Positions 1 through 6,560 of a stretch of DNA of 18,914 nucleotides are shown one piece after another. Under the pieces are notes generated by a model. That model was not told the DNA's origin, searched no databases, and worked only from the letters and a program-made list of their open reading frames with translations. Numbering within the stretch: position 1 is the stretch's first letter; each line of letters opens with the position of its first letter. The stretch is from the NCBI GenBank assembly GCA_949527715.1, contig CATEWF010000015.1, forward strand, positions 1 to 18,914. Reading direction: 5' to 3'. The position numbers and the translations under genes are program-made. This DNA comes from an uncultured Mycoplasmatota bacterium (GTDB lineage: Bacteria > Bacillota_I > Bacilli_A > Mycoplasmatales > Mycoplasmoidaceae).

Positions 1-1
1 A

Positions 2-502
2 AAAAGGGCTAAAAGTGTACACGGAAATAAATATGATTACAGTAAGGTTGAATATAAACGTTCAAATAAAAAAATATGTGTTGTTTGTATAAAACATGGT
101 GAATTTTGGATTACACCAAATAATTTATTGCGAGGAAAGGGGTGTCCAAAATGTCAAGAAAGTAATTTAGAACGGTTAACACGTATTTTTTTAGAAACCA
201 ATAGTTTTAAATATGAATATCAGAAAAGGTTTGATTGGTTAGGTAAACAATCATTAGATTTTTATCTTCCTGATTATAATATCGCTATTGAATGTCAAGG
301 TGAACAACATTTTAAACCTATTGCATTTGGATGTCAAGATAATGAGAAAGTATTAAAACGTTTTAAACATATACAATTTCTTGATGAGAAAAAATTAAAT
401 TTATGTACTAAAAATGAAATATTAATTTTTTATATCAATTATAATGATGATATAGATAAAAAATTACAAGAATTATTGAATTTATTAAATAATAAAAAAT
501 AA
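2..502 (+). CDS. Zinc-finger plus PD-(D/E)XK-like endonuclease, 5'-truncated by window edge
   Basis: The frame is open to the left edge, so the TTG at 128 is not the start; the visible part is 166 residues. From the edge it reads a unit of the type K-A-x-x-V-H-G-x-K-Y-D-Y-S, then a Cys/His cluster (C at 86, H at 95, C at 143 and 152) ending in G-C-P-K-C. Such units occur in phage homing-endonuclease-like proteins, often as tandem zinc-binding repeats. Next comes a nuclease-like core: L-D-F-Y-L-P-D-Y then I-E-C-Q-G-E-Q-H, giving D (257-259), E (290-292) and Q (296-298) as probable PD-(D/E)XK catalytic residues, as in Vsr-like enzymes. The likely role is site-specific DNA cleavage, often by a free-standing mobile gene. 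It ends 1 nt before the next ATG. The domain assignment is by motif recognition; the target is unknown. Confidence 0.75.
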   Translation, partial: KRAKSVHGNKYDYSKVEYKRSNKKICVVCIKHGEFWITPNNLLRGKGCPKCQESNLERLTRIFLETNSFKYEYQKRFDWLGKQSLDFYLPDYNIAIECQGEQHFKPIAFGCQDNEKVLKRFKHIQFLDEKKLNLCTKNEILIFYINYNDDIDKKLQELLNLLNNKK

Positions 503-503
503 A

Positions 504-1007
504 ATGTTTATGGAAAAAGTTATTTTTAAAATTTCGTCAATTACAGATGTAATTACGAATTCTTCAACCGAGGTATTTCAAAGATATGATGAATCTTCTT
601 TTGATGTATTGAAAGAGTTGATTAATAATGTTCTTAAATTATCGAATAGTAAACTCACTTTTGATGATTTATTTGAAATCAGACTTGATATAGAATTAGA
701 TGATATTATTGATGAATATGGGGAGTATCTTGAGCGTTTGAACAATGGTGAAAAGGCAGTTAGATTTAGAGATGCTGATTATCAAGAAAAATATGAAATG
801 CTTGAAAATGAAGATTATGATACAATTTTGCAAATAGCAAGAGAATATGATGAAGCAAGGTATTCTGATGGTTATCCTGCCATTAATGGTTATACTGTTT
901 CATTGAAAAGTGATATAGCAATTGAAAATAAAGAACTTGCTAAGAAAATTGCTGAACAGTTGTCAAATATGGATAATTTGTTTGAAAGTTATGCTTGCTA
1001 TTGTTAA
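504..1007 (+). CDS. Acidic protein with N-terminal DVITNSSTEVF motif (family member 1 of 4)
   Basis: Unknown function. It has 167 residues and is rich in Asp, Glu and Tyr. The shared motif D-V-I-T-N-S-S-T-E-V-F lies at residues 15-25, preceded by K-I-S-S-I-T. An alternative ATG at 510 would give an N-terminus (M-E-K) matching the next paralogue and is equally plausible. The rest has a long acidic helical stretch (about 55-120), and the chain ends in Y-A-C-Y-C. It starts 1 nt after the endonuclease stop, so it is probably co-transcribed with it, whereas the other three family members sit behind the promoter at 1042-1073. No catalytic motif or membrane segment is visible. Membership of the family is certain from the motif; nothing in the sequence fixes a role. 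Confidence 0.85.
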   Translation: MFMEKVIFKISSITDVITNSSTEVFQRYDESSFDVLKELINNVLKLSNSKLTFDDLFEIRLDIELDDIIDEYGEYLERLNNGEKAVRFRDADYQEKYEMLENEDYDTILQIAREYDEARYSDGYPAINGYTVSLKSDIAIENKELAKKIAEQLSNMDNLFESYACYC

Positions 1008-1031
1008 AAAATAAATTTTTAACATTTTTTA

Positions 1032-1066
1032 AATGCTTTTATTTGGTAAATTCAAATAAAAGCATT
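1032..1066. repeat. Perfect 14-bp inverted repeat overlapping a promoter
   Basis: AATGCTTTTATTTG at 1032-1045 and its exact reverse complement at 1053-1066 flank a 7-nt spacer. The left arm contains the whole -33 TTTG box (1042-1045) and the right arm ends on the first base of the -7 box (1066). It could be an operator, with the repressor covering the promoter, or a transcription-terminating hairpin for the gene ending at 1007. The stem has few G-C pairs and no long T-run follows, which favours the operator reading. Confidence 0.8.
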
Positions 1067-1073
1067 AATTTTG
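1042..1073 (+). promoter_or_regulatory. Bacteroidota-type promoter upstream of the paralogue/radical SAM operon
   Basis: TTTG at 1042-1045, a 20-nt spacer and TAATTTTG at 1066-1073 match the TTTG / TAnnTTTG consensus of the primary sigma factor of Bacteroidota. The first ATG downstream is at 1096, giving a leader of roughly 17-20 nt. It probably drives 1096 to at least 5140, since no other good promoter or terminator interrupts that stretch. Confidence 0.75.
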
Positions 1074-1095
1074 CATTATCAAAAATAAAACAAAG

Positions 1096-1563
1096 ATGGA
1101 AAAGATTTATAAAATAAGTTCAGTTTCTGATGTAATTACAAATAGTTCATCAGAAGTATTCGTTCCTAAAATTGATGATAAATTTAAGGAAATTATTAAA
1201 GATTTAAAGTTTATGAAATTTTATCTCTTTGAAACCAAAGAAGATGTGAAAGATTTTGTACTTAAATCAATTACACCAGATGAAAAGGGATATTATGATA
1301 ATTGCATGTTATCATATTTGTTTGAAACGGGGTTTTTAAATTTTATATATGAAGATTCATATAGTTTTAGTGAATTTTTGGATTATTGCTATGATAAACT
1401 GAATAAAACTCCGCAAGAAATATATGATTTCTTATCACCTGTGTTTGAACCGTTAATTGGACACGCATACGATATTATAGAAGATGATTGCTGTGGTGCT
1501 TGTGGATATAATGATATTAATATGTTGAATAGCATTGGTATTAAATGTATTGATAGAATTTAA
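1096..1563 (+). CDS. Acidic protein with N-terminal DVITNSSSEVF motif (family member 2 of 4)
   Basis: Unknown function, 155 residues. The motif D-V-I-T-N-S-S-S-E-V-F is at residues 12-22, after K-I-S-S-V-S. The body is acidic and rich in Phe and Tyr. Near the C-terminus D-D-C-C-G-A-C-G (130-137) gives a cluster of three Cys, which might bind a metal or form disulfides. K-L-N-K-T-P-Q-E-I (101-109) resembles K-L-N-K-P-L-E-E-L (114-122) of the fourth member, suggesting homology beyond the N-terminal motif. It is the first gene after the promoter at 1042-1073, and 20 nt separate its stop from the next ATG. No signal peptide or membrane segment is seen. Confidence 0.87.
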   Translation: MEKIYKISSVSDVITNSSSEVFVPKIDDKFKEIIKDLKFMKFYLFETKEDVKDFVLKSITPDEKGYYDNCMLSYLFETGFLNFIYEDSYSFSEFLDYCYDKLNKTPQEIYDFLSPVFEPLIGHAYDIIEDDCCGACGYNDINMLNSIGIKCIDRI

Positions 1564-1583
1564 AAAAATATATACATAATATA

Positions 1584-2036
1584 ATGAAAGGAGTAATTAA
1601 AAATATAACAGATGTTATTACAAATAGTTCGTCCGAGGTATTTGTAATGAATGAAGATAATGCTAAAGAATACCTTGCAACTGAAAATGCGTATGACTGT
1701 ATTTCAATAGAAAAGATAACTTGGGAATGGATTGAGGAAGATGGACGTTATGAGTATGAAATGATTTCATACTTGTGTGATTTGGATATATCAATTATGG
1801 CTTCTGACGAATTTTTCAAAAATACAGATGAAAATAGAAAAAAGTATTATCTTAATGAATGGTATGGTTATCCAAAAAAGGAAGATTGGTTAACTTTTAT
1901 TGAAATGCATCGTAACATCATTGAAGAAAAATTAGTTGGTGAATATTGGGTTGATATTGAAGACCATTTTGAAGATGCATATAATGTAATTGAATCTGCA
2001 AGAGATGATAGTATGTGGAGTGATAATAGACATTAA
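1584..2036 (+). CDS. Acidic protein with N-terminal DVITNSSSEVF motif (family member 3 of 4)
   Basis: Unknown function, 150 residues, strongly acidic and Trp-rich. The motif D-V-I-T-N-S-S-S-E-V-F is at residues 10-20, immediately after a shortened lead (M-K-G-V-I-K-N-I-T). The C-terminal third contains V-D-I-E-D (123-127) followed by a helix, A-Y-N-V-I-E. The fourth member has V-D-I-D-W (128-132) followed by T-I-N-M-L-E, a weak sign of shared fold. It sits 20 nt after the previous family member and 11 nt before the next, in one transcription unit. Codon choice in the motif (TCG, TCC, GAG) differs from that of members 2 and 4, so the motif is conserved as protein rather than by recent gene copying. 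Confidence 0.87.
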   Translation: MKGVIKNITDVITNSSSEVFVMNEDNAKEYLATENAYDCISIEKITWEWIEEDGRYEYEMISYLCDLDISIMASDEFFKNTDENRKKYYLNEWYGYPKKEDWLTFIEMHRNIIEEKLVGEYWVDIEDHFEDAYNVIESARDDSMWSDNRH

Positions 2037-2047
2037 CATAGAAAAAT

Positions 2048-2557
2048 ATGAAAGGAATTATTAGAATTAGTAACACTAGTGATGTAATTACAAATAGTTC
2101 ATCAGAAGTATTTGTCGTAAAAACAAACCGTCCAAATATAGATTTAAAAGAATTAATATCTAAGCATCATAAGGAACATTCTTGGCATGGTGTACGTGAT
2201 TTAGACGATGTACCAAGTGGTTTAAAGCATATTCTTACTGATGAATTAATTGAACTAATTAGAGAAGAAAGTAATAGTGGCTCTGGAATGGGTGGTGAAT
2301 GTTCAGTTTATGATTGGCGAGATGGATTTGAACGTTATAAGAAGTACAATCATCTTACTAAATTAACAGTTGAGGAATGGGCAGAAAAATTGAATAAACC
2401 TCTTGAAGAACTTCAATCTATTGTAGTTGTTGATATTGATTGGGAATGTCGAGCGACAATTAATATGTTAGAAAGGGATTTCAATATTATTAATGAAAAT
2501 GATGATGCCTACGATGATTTTTATTATACACAGTTTGTATATGGTTATCAATATTAA
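2048..2557 (+). CDS. Acidic protein with N-terminal DVITNSSSEVF motif (family member 4 of 4)
   Basis: Unknown function, 169 residues. The motif D-V-I-T-N-S-S-S-E-V-F is at residues 12-22, preceded by M-K-G-I-I-R-I-S. A Gly/Ser-rich loop (about 76-84, S-N-S-G-S-G-M-G-G) precedes E-C-S-V-Y-D-W. K-L-N-K-P-L-E-E-L (114-122) resembles the equivalent helix of member 2. The C-terminus is rich in Asp and Tyr. At nucleotide level its motif block (2081-2113) is nearly identical to that of member 2 (1129-1161), so these two may be the closest pair. The radical SAM gene starts 30 nt downstream, making this the family member nearest that enzyme. Confidence 0.87.
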   Translation: MKGIIRISNTSDVITNSSSEVFVVKTNRPNIDLKELISKHHKEHSWHGVRDLDDVPSGLKHILTDELIELIREESNSGSGMGGECSVYDWRDGFERYKKYNHLTKLTVEEWAEKLNKPLEELQSIVVVDIDWECRATINMLERDFNIINENDDAYDDFYYTQFVYGYQY

Positions 2558-2587
2558 AAATGTTTAATAATTAATTTTATATTTGCA

Positions 2588-3565
2588 ATGATTAAAAAGA
2601 TTAATAAGGATAAATGGGAAGGTATTAAATTGCGTAAATTGCCAATGTATAATTATTCTGCGGTATGGAATAATCTAACTACAATTAGGTTTGATATGGG
2701 ACCAACAATGGAATTGCCACCTGAATTTTCTGAGTTTTATGATGTATCTTTAGGTACTATTTGTAATGCAGGATGTGATTTCTGCTACATGTCGGCTTCT
2801 AAAAAAGGTCAAGCATATGAAGATATATGTAATACTTGGAAAAAGTGGATGAACAAATATCATGACATATATGATGTAGAAGGTAATCGTTGCTTTACAT
2901 ATAAACCATTGCAAATTGCTATTGGTTCAGAAGGAGAACCTACATGCCACAATGATTTGTCAGAGTTTTTGAAAACTGTTTATGAAACCAATGTAGTTCC
3001 GAATTATACGACTAATGGCATTATTCTTGCATCTTGGAATAAACCAGAAAGTGTTTATTATGAAAAGGCTAACAAAATCCTTGATGCAACTAGTAAATAT
3101 GTTGGTGGTGTAGCTGTATCATATGGCAATAAATCTCTTAGAAAGTATGCTGATGATGCTATTGAAGGTCTTCTTGAAAAAGGTAACTGTCATGTAATGA
3201 TACATCATATTATTTCTGATAATAAAAGTGTTGATGAATTCATTGAATGTTGGAAAAAATATGGTGATAAGATTAGAAATCATGTATTGTTGCCGTTGAT
3301 GCCTTCTGGTAGAAGCAAAAAGGGTATTGATGATGGTACTTTTGAATATATGGAAAATGCCCTTAATCGGTACGGTGTTCAAAATGTTGCATTTGGAGCG
3401 CATTTCATTAGAAGTCTTGAAACATCGAAGAAAATCAATACATGGCTTTATCCTGCTGAAACATATTCAAAGAATGTAATTTTGACGAAAGATAAAGTTC
3501 AAATTACAAGTAGTTCATTTAATCTAACACCAATTAAAATAATTGATTTAAATGATGAAAACTAA
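2588..3565 (+). CDS. Radical SAM domain protein
   Basis: A 325-residue protein with the radical SAM signature C-N-A-G-C-D-F-C (C59, C63, C66). These residues hold a 4Fe-4S cluster that cleaves S-adenosylmethionine to start radical chemistry. A second family motif, G-S-E-G-E-P-T (113-119), matches the GGE-like SAM-binding strand, and Y-T-T-N-G (140-144) is the usual later strand. The partial barrel probably covers about 50-245. After it I see no SPASM-like Cys cluster (only an isolated Cys at 201 and 221), so no auxiliary clusters are obvious. The substrate is unknown. It follows four paralogues sharing an N-terminal motif and overlaps the next gene by 14 nt. Options include a peptide or protein modifier, or a nucleotide or tRNA modification enzyme; the class is secure, the reaction is not. 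Confidence 0.88.
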   Translation: MIKKINKDKWEGIKLRKLPMYNYSAVWNNLTTIRFDMGPTMELPPEFSEFYDVSLGTICNAGCDFCYMSASKKGQAYEDICNTWKKWMNKYHDIYDVEGNRCFTYKPLQIAIGSEGEPTCHNDLSEFLKTVYETNVVPNYTTNGIILASWNKPESVYYEKANKILDATSKYVGGVAVSYGNKSLRKYADDAIEGLLEKGNCHVMIHHIISDNKSVDEFIECWKKYGDKIRNHVLLPLMPSGRSKKGIDDGTFEYMENALNRYGVQNVAFGAHFIRSLETSKKINTWLYPAETYSKNVILTKDKVQITSSSFNLTPIKIIDLNDEN

Positions 3566-3764
3566 CAGAGATTTGTATGCTTTAATTGTAGTAGCACTAT
3601 GGTTAATCTTGAATATTTTATCTGTGGTAATTATTGGTGATTGTTTTATCATTAATAATCTATTTATTCTTTTTTGGATTGTTACATTGTATTTTGATAG
3701 GAGAAATAAGTGTGAAAATAATTTTCATAAATGGCTGAAACAAAATTTAAAAAATGTCAAATAA
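3552..3764 (+). CDS. Small membrane protein with two transmembrane segments
   Basis: A 70-residue protein of unknown function. Two hydrophobic stretches, about residues 9-28 and 34-48, are joined by a very short turn (G-D-C), predicting a hairpin in the inner membrane. A basic tail, R-R-N-K then K-W-L-K-Q (50-70), probably stays in the cytoplasm. It overlaps the end of the radical SAM gene by 14 nt in another frame, and its stop directly abuts the next ATG, so translational coupling is likely. It could be a lysis-related, superinfection-exclusion or anchor protein; nothing in the sequence decides between them. Confidence 0.75.
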   Translation: MMKTNRDLYALIVVALWLILNILSVVIIGDCFIINNLFILFWIVTLYFDRRNKCENNFHKWLKQNLKNVK

Positions 3765-4001
3765 ATGAATAAAATTGAAGGACGTAGATATTTGTTATCT
3801 TTACCTGCTGAAACACAGAAGTTAATTGATGATGTTATGGCAACTACAATAGATATGTGTTATGAGATTACTGGTGAAGATATTGGGTTTTTCGAAAGTG
3901 CTGCTTATAAAGCATTTAAATATGAAATGATGAGTCATATTATAGACAATGAGTATTATGACCGTAAAGAAAAATGTTGGAAAAATATAAGTAATGGATA
4001 A
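3765..4001 (+). CDS. Small protein of unknown function
   Basis: A 78-residue protein, probably mostly helical (L-P-A-E-T-Q-K-L-I-D-D-V near the N-terminus). It has no membrane segment and no recognised motif; two Cys (about 32 and 72) are far apart. The start directly follows the stop of the membrane protein and the end overlaps the next gene by 8 nt, so it clearly belongs to the same polycistronic unit. I do not recognise the family. Confidence 0.75.
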   Translation: MNKIEGRRYLLSLPAETQKLIDDVMATTIDMCYEITGEDIGFFESAAYKAFKYEMMSHIIDNEYYDRKEKCWKNISNG

Positions 4002-4464
4002 AAATAGACAACGTTTACTTGAACTTGTTAAACAGATAAGTGAAGAAAAAAAGAAAAACTTAGATAATAATGAAGTATTGGAGATATTAACAACTGAATA
4101 TGAAATACTTAAAAAACATATTAAAGAGCAACAAAAACGAGAAATAATAAAAGGTTTCAAAACTATGAAACCTTTTAAAAATATTTCGGATATTCCGTCT
4201 GTTCCAGTTGTTGATGAAAAAACTTATAATGAAATAATAATTCCGAATTTAATTCGTTGCGGTGCTGTACCTAAAAAAGATTTGATAGTAGGTAAAACAT
4301 ATATTGGTGATTGTAGGAATGCTACAGAAGCAATATGGAAAGGTAATGTCTTTACTTATAAACGTTATAAATTTGGAACTTATTTTGATGAAGATATTAA
4401 TCATTTTGAGGATGATAATGGCTATGATGTATTTGTACCGATAAGATTTAAAGAAGAAAATTAA
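3994..4464 (+). CDS. Coiled-coil plus conserved C-terminal domain, unknown function
   Basis: 156 residues in two parts. Residues 1-55 are a highly charged helix, probably a coiled coil (L-L-E-L-V-K-Q-I-S-E-E-K-K-K). Residues 58-156 form a distinct domain with V-P-K-K-D-L-I-V-G-K-T-Y (about 92-103), a second strand with F-T-Y-K-R-Y-K-F-G, and H-F-E-D-D-N-G-Y-D-V-F (137-147). This has the look of a small beta-rich domain found in phage proteins, but I cannot name it. Met58 falls between the two parts and is covered by a 12-bp hairpin in the mRNA (4148-4177). It overlaps the previous gene by 8 nt and lies 4 nt before the RNA ligase. Confidence 0.8.
   Translation: MDKNRQRLLELVKQISEEKKKNLDNNEVLEILTTEYEILKKHIKEQQKREIIKGFKTMKPFKNISDIPSVPVVDEKTYNEIIIPNLIRCGAVPKKDLIVGKTYIGDCRNATEAIWKGNVFTYKRYKFGTYFDEDINHFEDDNGYDVFVPIRFKEEN
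4148..4177 (+). other. 12-bp perfect hairpin inside a coding region, covering an in-frame ATG
   Basis: TAAAAGGTTTCA (4148-4159) and TGAAACCTTTTA (4166-4177) are exact reverse complements around a 6-nt loop. The loop's last base and the right arm contain an in-frame ATG (4165-4167), which is Met58 at the boundary between the coiled-coil and C-terminal parts of the 3994-4464 protein. No T-run follows, so a terminator is unlikely. Confidence 0.55.
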
Positions 4465-4468
4465 AATT

Positions 4469-5140
4469 ATGAAGATAACAACTAAATATCCAAGAACATA
4501 TCACCTACCTTTTTCTAAAGGCTTACAGAATGATGACAGAAAGGTAGATGATGATTGGTGGGAACATCTGAAAGGTAAAGAATTAATTTTATCGGAAAAA
4601 CTCGATGGCGAAAATCAAAGTGTATATAAATCAGGTGTTTATGCTCGTTCTCATGCAACTCCTACTACGAATCCTTGGTCAATAAATATGACTGAAAGAG
4701 GTGGAGTATATGATCAAGTAAAAAATTTTTTAAGTGAAAATGAAGGTATTTATGGAGAGAATATGTATGGAATACATTCAATTACGTATAACAAGTTACC
4801 TGCATATTTTTTTATGTTTGCTTCTCGTGATGATAAACGATGGTATAGTTGGAATGAAGTAGAAGAAATGGCTATGATACTAGGATTACCTACAGTACCA
4901 GTCCTTTGTAAAAAGAAATATGAATCAATATCAGAATTGAAAAAAGATATTATATATTTCATGAAACAAGGCAGTACATATGGTGATACTATTGAAGGTA
5001 TTGTCATTAGAAATGCTGATAGTTTTCCTCTTGAAGATTTCTCCAAAAATGTAGTAAAATATGTTAGGAAAAATCATGTTCAAACCGATGAACATTGGAA
5101 GAAAAATTGGAAGAGAGCAAAATTGATATATGAATATTAA
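4469..5140 (+). CDS. RNA ligase (nucleotidyltransferase, Rnl2-like), compact form
   Basis: A 223-residue ATP-dependent ligase that joins a 3'-OH to a 5'-phosphate through enzyme-AMP and AMP-polynucleotide intermediates. Motif I is E-K-L-D-G-E-N with K44 as the adenylated lysine. Motif Ia is probably A-R-S-H (59-62). Motif III is I-Y-G-E-N-M-Y (94-100), followed by a hydrophobic strand, Y-F-F-M-F. Motif IV is E-G-I-V-I-R (176-181) and motif V is V-V-K-Y-V-R (195-200). It consists of little more than the catalytic domain, with only about 20 residues after motif V, so any RNA specificity domain is missing or supplied in trans. It is the last gene of the operon starting at 1096. An RNA substrate is more likely than DNA because of motif style, size and the RNA-repair genes elsewhere in the window. 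Confidence 0.88.
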   Translation: MKITTKYPRTYHLPFSKGLQNDDRKVDDDWWEHLKGKELILSEKLDGENQSVYKSGVYARSHATPTTNPWSINMTERGGVYDQVKNFLSENEGIYGENMYGIHSITYNKLPAYFFMFASRDDKRWYSWNEVEEMAMILGLPTVPVLCKKKYESISELKKDIIYFMKQGSTYGDTIEGIVIRNADSFPLEDFSKNVVKYVRKNHVQTDEHWKKNWKRAKLIYEY

Positions 5141-5165
5141 ATTTTAGACTTTTTAACGTTTTATA

Positions 5166-5197
5166 TTTGGTTAATTTAATTTTTAGTATTATCTTTG
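5166..5197 (+). promoter_or_regulatory. Bacteroidota-type promoter
   Basis: TTTG at 5166-5169, a 20-nt spacer and TATCTTTG at 5190-5197. The 16 bases from 5190 (TATCTTTGCAATGTAA) recur exactly at 6585-6600 in the next promoter. The in-frame TTG at 5195 lies inside the -7 box, so it cannot be the start of the downstream gene. Confidence 0.85.
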
Positions 5198-5218
5198 CAA
5201 TGTAAAACAAATGATAAA

Positions 5219-5869
5219 ATGAGTATTGATTATAAAGTTGGCGATTGGGTGGAAACGTGTCATATAATGCCAGGAATAGTCCAAAATATTATTCCCAAAG
5301 AAGATACCGTTGAAGTTTTTTATCCTCATTATAAAGAAAAATATCCCAATTATACTGGTGGAAGTTGCTGTTCATTAACACATTGTGGTGTCCATCATAT
5401 TGATTCTGAACTTGCAAATGCTTTCCTAAAAATTGGGGAGGAACGTTCTACAAAAGTATGGCATTTTCTTCAAAGAAATTTTCATATTTATGGCATTGAA
5501 AGAAACATTACGTTTTGGGATAAAGTTGTAAAAGAAATTGAAACAAGTCCTAATAGTGTTACTTTTTGCCAAAAAGAATATGCTTATAAAAAGCGAAAAG
5601 AAATGTATGAAAGATACCAGAAAGCGTGGGATGATTTTCATATATTGTATCACCAGACAATTAAAGATTTGGCTAATGATATTATTAATGATACCACAAA
5701 AGGTATTTGGTTAAGCTATCAAAAACATACGATAAAAAGTATGAAAAATGGCATTAGAATAATTGAATTAGTAAAAACAGGTGAACAATTTTTGGTTAAA
5801 AAAACAAGAAAGAGAGATTGTAGAATGAAACTGCGTACCAGATATCAAATAATTAAAAAAATTAAATAA
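5219..5869 (+). CDS. Protein with N-terminal SH3/KOW-like strand set and basic C-terminus, unknown function
   Basis: 216 residues from the ATG at 5219. A TTG 24 nt upstream is in frame but lies in the promoter. Residues 5-35 (Y-K-V-G-D-W-V-E-T, then G-I-V-Q-N-I, then D-T-V-E-V-F-Y) look like a small KOW/SH3-type barrel. G-G-S-C-C-S-L-T-H-C (47-56) followed by H-H clusters three Cys and several His, a possible metal site. A helical middle (about 120-165) leads to a strongly basic tail (K-K-T-R-K-R, then R-T-R-Y), which suggests nucleic-acid binding. It is the first gene of a three-gene unit, with the next ATG 2 nt after its stop. The function is inferred only in outline. Confidence 0.78.
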   Translation: MSIDYKVGDWVETCHIMPGIVQNIIPKEDTVEVFYPHYKEKYPNYTGGSCCSLTHCGVHHIDSELANAFLKIGEERSTKVWHFLQRNFHIYGIERNITFWDKVVKEIETSPNSVTFCQKEYAYKKRKEMYERYQKAWDDFHILYHQTIKDLANDIINDTTKGIWLSYQKHTIKSMKNGIRIIELVKTGEQFLVKKTRKRDCRMKLRTRYQIIKKIK

Positions 5870-5871
5870 TA

Positions 5872-6093
5872 ATGAATAATTACAAACGTTATAAATTTGT
5901 TAAGGAATTAAAAGTTAAAGAAGGTACTTTTCCTGTGGGTTCTGAAATAACAGTTATGAATGATAGAATTTTTTATAATGGTGGAATGATACAGTCATCT
6001 TTCTATGATTTATTTGCTGATTTGATTGAATATGAAACTATAAAGGGTTTCAAATATTTAAGAGAAATACCGATTCCATATAATAAAATTTAA
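5872..6093 (+). CDS. Small protein of unknown function
   Basis: 73 residues, basic at the N-terminus (N-Y-K-R-Y-K-F-V-K). The pattern E-G-T-F-P-V-G-S-E-I then V-M-N-D-R-I-F-Y suggests a small beta-barrel of the kind found in short phage proteins. It has no Cys, no membrane segment and no catalytic motif. It lies 2 nt after the previous gene and 4 nt before the next, so it is translated from the same message. I do not recognise a family. Confidence 0.75.
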   Translation: MNNYKRYKFVKELKVKEGTFPVGSEITVMNDRIFYNGGMIQSSFYDLFADLIEYETIKGFKYLREIPIPYNKI

Positions 6094-6097
6094 GAAT

Positions 6098-6529
6098 ATG
6101 ATTGATATAGAAAAAATTTATTTAAATTTGTTTATTAAGCATTTTAATTTAGAAAATGAAACTGCTGAAAGTCTTAGTAAAAAATTAAATATTAAAAAGG
6201 AAACTAAAAATAGAATTGTTTTTACAAAAACCGATGAGTTTATTAAACAAACTAAAATAGATGCTTTAGGATATGGTGTAAATGAAGCAATAATGGATGC
6301 TTTAAGAAAATATGCAGATGACGATGCATTACACAAATACATAAAAGAAGAAGGATATAAATATAATGATATGTTTACTGGTAATTTAATGAATGTTTGT
6401 GCCACTAAATTTATTATGTATCCAAATAGTGATGATGAAATAGTTCATAAAAATTTGAAAAAATTATCAAGGTATAACTACTGGGAATTTGAGGATATAA
6501 ATAATGAATATAAAATTGCATATGATTAA
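6098..6529 (+). CDS. Unknown protein
   Basis: 143 residues, Lys- and Asn-rich, probably mostly helical. The N-terminal part (I-E-K-I-Y-L-N-L-F-I-K-H-F) is amphipathic, the middle has D-A-L-R-K-Y-A-D-D-D-A-L-H-K-Y, and the end is acidic and aromatic. I see no enzyme motif. It is the last gene of the 5219-6529 unit. Downstream at 6536-6560 a short A/T-only stem (8 bp, TTTTTATT with its complement) might weakly end transcription, but it is not a convincing terminator. Confidence 0.75.
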   Translation: MIDIEKIYLNLFIKHFNLENETAESLSKKLNIKKETKNRIVFTKTDEFIKQTKIDALGYGVNEAIMDALRKYADDDALHKYIKEEGYKYNDMFTGNLMNVCATKFIMYPNSDDEIVHKNLKKLSRYNYWEFEDINNEYKIAYD

Positions 6530-6560
6530 AATATGTTTTTATTATTTTTAACAATAAAAA

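Noticed and set aside
2578..2585. TATATTTG resembling a -7 box just before the radical SAM gene
   Set aside because: No TTTG lies 20 nt upstream (2554-2557 reads TTAA) and the box is only 2 nt from the ATG, unlike all five good promoters.
3119..5046. Several antisense open frames of 75-112 codons in this part
   Set aside because: All lie inside well-supported + strand genes, have no promoter or neighbours on the - strand and encode no recognisable motif.
5195..5218. TTG start giving eight extra residues to the 5219 gene
   Set aside because: The TTG is part of the -7 promoter box (5190-5197), upstream of the expected transcript start; the ATG at 5219 is used instead.
6536..6560. A/T-only 8-bp stem as a terminator of the 5219-6529 unit
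   Set aside because: With no G-C pairs and a 9-nt loop in very AT-rich DNA, such stems arise by chance.
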